Source: JANOYC01 sp031428675
GTDB lineage: Bacteria > Actinomycetota > Actinomycetes > Actinomycetales > Microbacteriaceae
Direction of reading: 5' to 3'
Assembly (NCBI GenBank): GCA_031428675.1
Contig: JANOYC010000134.1
Coordinates: 1-35,107, forward strand
DNA length: 35,107 bases
The notes beneath the pieces were generated by a model. That model saw nothing but the letters and a program-made list of their open reading frames with translations. It had not been told where the DNA came from and made no database searches. The position numbers and the translations under genes were made by a program. The stretch's first letter is position 1; the number at the start of each line of letters is the position of its first letter. Positions 31,350 to 35,107 of the stretch are shown here, piece after piece.

Positions 31350-32699
31350 ATGACCAAATTGAGGCTGGCCATCGTAGGCGCCGGACCCGCCGGAATCTAC
31401 GCAGCGGACATCCTGCTGAAGGCTGAGCGCAAGTTCGACGTCTCTATCGACCTCTTCGAACAGCTCCCCGCGCCGTACGGCCTGGTGCGCTACGGCGTTG
31501 CGCCCGACCACCCCCGCATCAAGGGCATTATCACCGCCCTTCGGGAGGTTCTCGATACCGGCCACATCCGCGTGTTCGGCAACGTCACCTACGGGCGCGA
31601 CATCACGCTGGATGACCTGAAGAAGCACTACAACGCCGTCATCTTCTCGACCGGTGCCATTCGGGATGCCCCACTGGACATCCCCGGAATCGACCTTCCC
31701 GAGAGTTACGGCGCGGCCGACTTCGTGAGTTGGTACGACGGCCACCCCGACGTTCCGCGGGAATGGCCCCTCGCCGCCAGGGAGATCGCCGTGATCGGCA
31801 ACGGCAACGTCGCGCTCGACGTGGCTCGCATGCTCGTGAAGCACGCTGATGACCTTTTGCCCACCGAAATTCCCGACAACGTTTATCGCGGGCTGAAGGC
31901 GTCACCGGTGACTGACGTGCACGTCTTCGGCCGCCGCGGGCCGGCACAGGTGAAGTTCACGCCGTTGGAGCTTCGTGAACTGGGGGAGATGAATGACGTC
32001 GACATGATCCTTCACGACGAGGACTTCGACTACGACGAGGCGTCGAAGGCTGCGATTGAGACGAACAAGCAAGTAATGGTCATCGACCGGGTGCTCACCA
32101 AATGGCGTGAACGCGACGTGGGCTCGGCGTCACGTCGGCTGCACTTGCACTTCTACGCCAAGCCCGTCGCAGTGCTCGGAGACGCACACGTTGAAGGATT
32201 CCGTTGGGAGCGCACCGTGCCCGACGGCGAGGGTGGCGTGATCGGAACCGGCGAGATCCGGGAAGTACCGGTGCAGGCTATCTACCGCGCGGTGGGGTAC
32301 TTCGGCTCGCCGTTGGATCGCATCCCGTTCGACGATAAGCGCGGCGTGATTCCCAACCGGGAGGGTCAGGTAATCGACGACGCCGATCACAAAGTGCCCG
32401 GCGTCTACGCCACCGGGTGGATCAAGCGCGGTCCGGTCGGGCTCATCGGTCACACCAAGAGCGACGCCATGGAGACCATCCGTCACGTCATCAACGACCA
32501 GGCGAACTGGTGGTCTCCCGCGCATCCCGAGGAGTCATCGGTGCTCGAACTCCTGGCCGGCAGGAGCATCGAATTCACCACTCTTGCAGGATGGCACGCT
32601 CTCGACCAGCACGAACTCGCCCTCGGCGCTCCCCACGGCCGCGTTCGCGTCAAGGTGGTGCCGCGGGACGAGATGGTCGCCATCTCGAATTCGTACTAA
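31350..32699 (+). CDS. fprA: NADPH-ferredoxin reductase FprA
   Basis: 449 residues, adrenodoxin-reductase-like flavoprotein moving electrons between NADPH and ferredoxin. FAD-binding LAIVGAGPAGIYAADILLK at the N terminus; PYGLVRYGVAPDHPRIK typical of the family; NADP-binding IAVIGNGNVALDVARML (about residues 145-161); GVYATGWIKRGPVGLIGHTKSDA late. The ATG has GAAAGG 8 nt upstream. An 8-bp hairpin lies in its last codons (32669-32687). Partner ferredoxin is not in the window. Confidence 0.95.
   Translation: MTKLRLAIVGAGPAGIYAADILLKAERKFDVSIDLFEQLPAPYGLVRYGVAPDHPRIKGIITALREVLDTGHIRVFGNVTYGRDITLDDLKKHYNAVIFSTGAIRDAPLDIPGIDLPESYGAADFVSWYDGHPDVPREWPLAAREIAVIGNGNVALDVARMLVKHADDLLPTEIPDNVYRGLKASPVTDVHVFGRRGPAQVKFTPLELRELGEMNDVDMILHDEDFDYDEASKAAIETNKQVMVIDRVLTKWRERDVGSASRRLHLHFYAKPVAVLGDAHVEGFRWERTVPDGEGGVIGTGEIREVPVQAIYRAVGYFGSPLDRIPFDDKRGVIPNREGQVIDDADHKVPGVYATGWIKRGPVGLIGHTKSDAMETIRHVINDQANWWSPAHPEESSVLELLAGRSIEFTTLAGWHALDQHELALGAPHGRVRVKVVPRDEMVAISNSY
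32669..32687 (+). other. Perfect 8-bp hairpin at the 3' end of fprA
   Basis: CGAGATGG - TCG - CCATCTCG inside the last codons of fprA, 16 nt before the next gene's ATG. No U-run follows. Confidence 0.5.
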
Positions 32700-32703
32700 A
32701 GCC

Positions 32704-33237
32704 ATGGCAGCCGACGCTCCACCCACCGTGCTCTCTGCCGATGAGATCGGCAGAGAGTTCGGATCAACGATCTACGCCTTTGTCGAGCAGTCGAACATCG
32801 CCGAGTCGGGAGCAACCGCGACGCGTGTTGGCGATCGCATCACAGATGTGGCGTTGACCTACTGGTACTTTCCCGACCCCGCCGAACGGATCCCGCGCGC
32901 AACCCTGTGGGATGCCGTGCGCACCACCCGCGAACCGACAGCTTCTCTCGCCCAATTGACTGCGCACCACTTGGAACAGCTCGTGCGGAGCACCGGCGAA
33001 CGTCCGGAGGACATGTCACTGGAGGAATGGATCCGGTGGGATCCGATCCCGCATGTGCGCGACGTCGGTGACTCCGCTCTCATTGTGAACGGCAGCAGCG
33101 TTCGAGCGGTTACGATCGAGCACTCCCGTTTCGTGGGGTTCGGCACGATCGTTGGCACCTCGGCGGTCACGATCGCACTCCCGGCCGATGTCGCCGACTC
33201 GATCGTGCTGTCTCTGCGCTCGCGCGCAATCTCCTAA
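32704..33237 (+). CDS. Protein of unknown function
   Basis: 177 residues. No family recognised. It appears soluble and mixed alpha/beta: a Tyr/Trp-rich middle (ALTYWYFPDPAERIP), a helical stretch LAQLTAHHLEQLVRS, then WDPIPHVRDVGDSALIVNG and a Val/Thr-rich end (FGTIVGTSAVTIALPADVADSIVLSL) that may form strands. ATG 32704 comes 4 bp after the fprA stop with no ribosome-binding site of its own, so it is translated by readthrough of the same message. It converges on cls with a 19-bp gap. Confidence 0.75.
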   Translation: MAADAPPTVLSADEIGREFGSTIYAFVEQSNIAESGATATRVGDRITDVALTYWYFPDPAERIPRATLWDAVRTTREPTASLAQLTAHHLEQLVRSTGERPEDMSLEEWIRWDPIPHVRDVGDSALIVNGSSVRAVTIEHSRFVGFGTIVGTSAVTIALPADVADSIVLSLRSRAIS

Positions 33238-33256
33238 CCGCCGACGGACCGCTGAT

Positions 33257-34720
33257 TTACTGCACGGTGGCCGTGAGCCGCGCGAGATTGTCGAGCACCT
33301 TGCTCGCAAACGGCCGTTCGAGCCACGCCTCAAGAGTTAGCTCGGTGCTGTTCTCGCGGTAGTCCGCCTCTACGTCGCGTAGCGTGCTGACGAAGCTCTC
33401 GCCACGCACCATCACCGAGATCTCGAGATTCAACGTGAACGAGCGCATATCCATGTTGCTCGATCCGATGACCGCGACCTGATCATCGATGGTGAAGTGC
33501 TTGGCGTGCAGCACCGTCGGCGAGCGGTACAGCCAGATCCGAACGCCAGCCCGGAGCAGGGCCTCGTAGTAGCTGCGCTGGGCGTGGTACACGACGGGCT
33601 GGTCGCCGATTTCTGACACGAAAAGTTGCACGTCGAGTCCACTTTGCGCCGCCGTCGTGATGGCATAGAGCATCGATTCGTCGGGCACGAAGTACGGCGA
33701 GCAGATCATGATCTTCTCCTGCGCGCTGTACAGCAGGGAGTTGAACAGCCGCAGGTTGTTCTCGCCCTCGAAGCCCGGCCCGCTCGGCACGACCTGGCAG
33801 TCAAGCGTCGCGCCAGTGGTGGCGCGGTCGACCGGTTCCGTCTCACGCACGAGCAATTCGTCGGTTTCGCTGTACCAGTCGGTGATGAAGAGCGCATCGA
33901 TTCCGGCGACGATCGGGCCCTCAAAGCGCACGACGAGGTCTTTCCACTGCAAACCCCGCCGCTTGTTCGACCTCTTGTTGTAGCTGCGGTCAACCATATT
34001 CTGCGAACCGGTGAACGCGACTCGGCCGTCTACGACCACGAGCTTGCGGTGATTGCGCAAGTCAGGGCGTTGGTACTTGCCGCGCAACGGCTGCACCGGC
34101 AACATCAACTGCCACTTCACCCCGATCCGTCGGAGTTTTTTGATCGTGCGTCGATAGCCCGGAGAGCGGCGGGATGCCACGTGGTCGAGCAACACCCGCA
34201 CGGTGACGCCGCGCTTGACGGCTTCTTCCATTGCAGTGAAGAACGGGGCGGTCGTGCGGTCGAACGCCAGAATGTAGAACTCCACGTGCACATAGCGGTT
34301 TGCGGCGCCGACGTCGGCCGTCATAGCCGCGAGCGACTCCGCATAGCCGGGGTACAGCGTGCCCGTGTTGCCGCCGACGAGAGGCATGGCGCCTAGGGTG
34401 CGGTTGAGCTCGACGATCGGCTCGAGCCACGGCGGCCAGGGCTTGTCACGGCTCACCCGGTCGATTCCCTCGGTCGTCTCAACGATGAAGCGATTGATCT
34501 CCTGCTGCTTGTCTCGCCGCGCCTTGGGCAATTTGGTACTGCCGATGAGCAGGAACAGCAGAATTCCGAGATACGGGATGAGGAAGATCGCCAGCAACCA
34601 GGCTGTGGCGGTCTGCGGCTTGCGATTAACCGGAACGACGATGATGGCGATGACACGAATGGCGAGATCGATCGCGATCGCGAGCGCGGCAGCTATCGCC
34701 CCCAGGGTCCCGACATCCAC
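33257..34720 (-). CDS. cls: Cardiolipin synthase (phospholipase D family)
   Basis: 487 residues. Two N-terminal membrane helices (PLDc_N-like, about 5-28 and 38-60) anchor two phospholipase D domains. Both HKD motifs are intact: NHRKLVVVDGRVAFTGSQN (about residues 218-236) and HAKHFTIDDQVAVIGSSN (about 400-417). It condenses phosphatidyl groups to make cardiolipin at the inner membrane. The start is a GTG at 34720, 6 bp after yajQ. It has the same kind of N-terminal module that stands alone at 25267. Confidence 0.94.
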   Translation of the reverse strand: MDVGTLGAIAAALAIAIDLAIRVIAIIVVPVNRKPQTATAWLLAIFLIPYLGILLFLLIGSTKLPKARRDKQQEINRFIVETTEGIDRVSRDKPWPPWLEPIVELNRTLGAMPLVGGNTGTLYPGYAESLAAMTADVGAANRYVHVEFYILAFDRTTAPFFTAMEEAVKRGVTVRVLLDHVASRRSPGYRRTIKKLRRIGVKWQLMLPVQPLRGKYQRPDLRNHRKLVVVDGRVAFTGSQNMVDRSYNKRSNKRRGLQWKDLVVRFEGPIVAGIDALFITDWYSETDELLVRETEPVDRATTGATLDCQVVPSGPGFEGENNLRLFNSLLYSAQEKIMICSPYFVPDESMLYAITTAAQSGLDVQLFVSEIGDQPVVYHAQRSYYEALLRAGVRIWLYRSPTVLHAKHFTIDDQVAVIGSSNMDMRSFTLNLEISVMVRGESFVSTLRDVEADYRENSTELTLEAWLERPFASKVLDNLARLTATVQ

Positions 34721-34726
34721 CTGCCG

Positions 34727-35107
34727 TTACCTGAAGTTCACGAACTGCAAGGCGACATCGAGATCTTTGCCTTTGAGCAGAGCCATCGTCGCCTGCAGAT
34801 CGTCACGGCTCTTCGATTGCACGCGCAATTCGTCGCCCTGAATCTGGCTCTTCACGCTCTTCGGGCCCTCGTCGCGGATGATCTTGCTGATCTTCTTGGC
34901 GTCGTCTGACGCTATACCGTTCTTGAGCGAGACCTCGATGCGATACTCCTTGCCGCTCGCGTAGGGAGCGCCGGCGTCAAGACTGCGAAGTGATACGCCT
35001 CGCTTGATGAATTTCTGTTCGAGCACTTCGAGTACGGCCTTGACTCGTTCTTCGGCGCTCGCTTTGAGGAGCAGTTTGTCGCCGCTCCACTCGACGGATG
35101 CGCCGAC
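34727..35107 (-). CDS. yajQ: YajQ-family nucleotide-binding protein (5' end cut off)
   Basis: The last 126 residues are seen; the frame runs off the window edge, so about 35-40 N-terminal residues of the usual ~163 are missing. A GTG at 35026 is an internal valine, not the start, because the frame continues upstream without a stop. DUF520/UPF0234 motifs: LEQKFIKRGVSLRSLD, NGIASDDAKKISKIIRDEGPKSVKSQIQGDELRV and the family's ending ALLKGKDLDVALQFVNFR. Homologues bind nucleotides (c-di-GMP in some Gram-negatives). Co-transcribed with cls (6-bp gap). Confidence 0.93.
   Translation of the reverse strand, partial: VGASVEWSGDKLLLKASAEERVKAVLEVLEQKFIKRGVSLRSLDAGAPYASGKEYRIEVSLKNGIASDDAKKISKIIRDEGPKSVKSQIQGDELRVQSKSRDDLQATMALLKGKDLDVALQFVNFR

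Overview
This is a dense stretch of high-GC DNA with many GTG starts, from an actinobacterium. The gene set points to the Microbacteriaceae or a close Micrococcales relative: an archaeal-type AspRS, DUF4229, PLDc_N, a BldC-type regulator beside the 32-residue ribosomal protein bS22, and a menaquinone pathway. From memory, the gene order proC - bldC - bS22 - SerB-like HAD - glutaredoxin-like, then histidine phosphatase - TlpA - CcdA - ResB - CcsB, then men genes, polyprenyl synthetase and YajQ, matches the Rv0500-Rv0566c block of Mycobacterium tuberculosis. Most of the window is therefore old core chromosome. I see no phage, insertion sequence, CRISPR array, rRNA, tRNA or defence island.

Layout. 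1-5.8 kb: an ABC1/UbiB-like kinase with a PadR regulator; a MarR regulator co-transcribed with a photolyase behind a promoter whose leader carries a 13-bp hairpin; an orphan OmpR-type winged-helix regulator. 5.8-9.7 kb: upp, tadA, a four-helix membrane protein, a CDF metal transporter, proC, a possible 34-residue coupled ORF built on 15-bp repeats, and a His/Asp-rich one-pass membrane protein. 9.7-12.4 kb: a two-gene K+ uptake system and an ArsR-type regulator. 12.5-16 kb: bldC, bS22, a HAD phosphatase, a glutaredoxin-like protein, a Dabb protein and aspS. 15.9-20.4 kb: the System II cytochrome c biogenesis operon, with overlapping start and stop codons. 20.4-31.3 kb: menC, menB, menE, menA, menD, menF, menG and a long-chain polyprenyl diphosphate synthase, interleaved with small membrane proteins and a PPK2 kinase. 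31.3-35.1 kb: FprA ferredoxin reductase, an unknown protein, cardiolipin synthase and a truncated YajQ.

The genes fit an aerobic respiratory organism: menaquinone (men genes plus prenyl chain) and cytochrome c maturation together build the electron-transport chain, with FprA supplying ferredoxin redox chemistry.

The most striking signal is regulatory. Sixteen start codons (fifteen genes and one tiny ORF) have a TANNNT -10 box ending 6-8 nt upstream, the arrangement expected of leaderless mRNAs. In two divergent pairs (8340/8363 and 13822/13841) the opposing -10 boxes overlap, leaving only 22 and 18 bp between start codons. One leaderless ORF of 12 codons (30214) overlaps the start of the polyprenyl synthase. 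All transcription starts are inferred from sequence, not measured.
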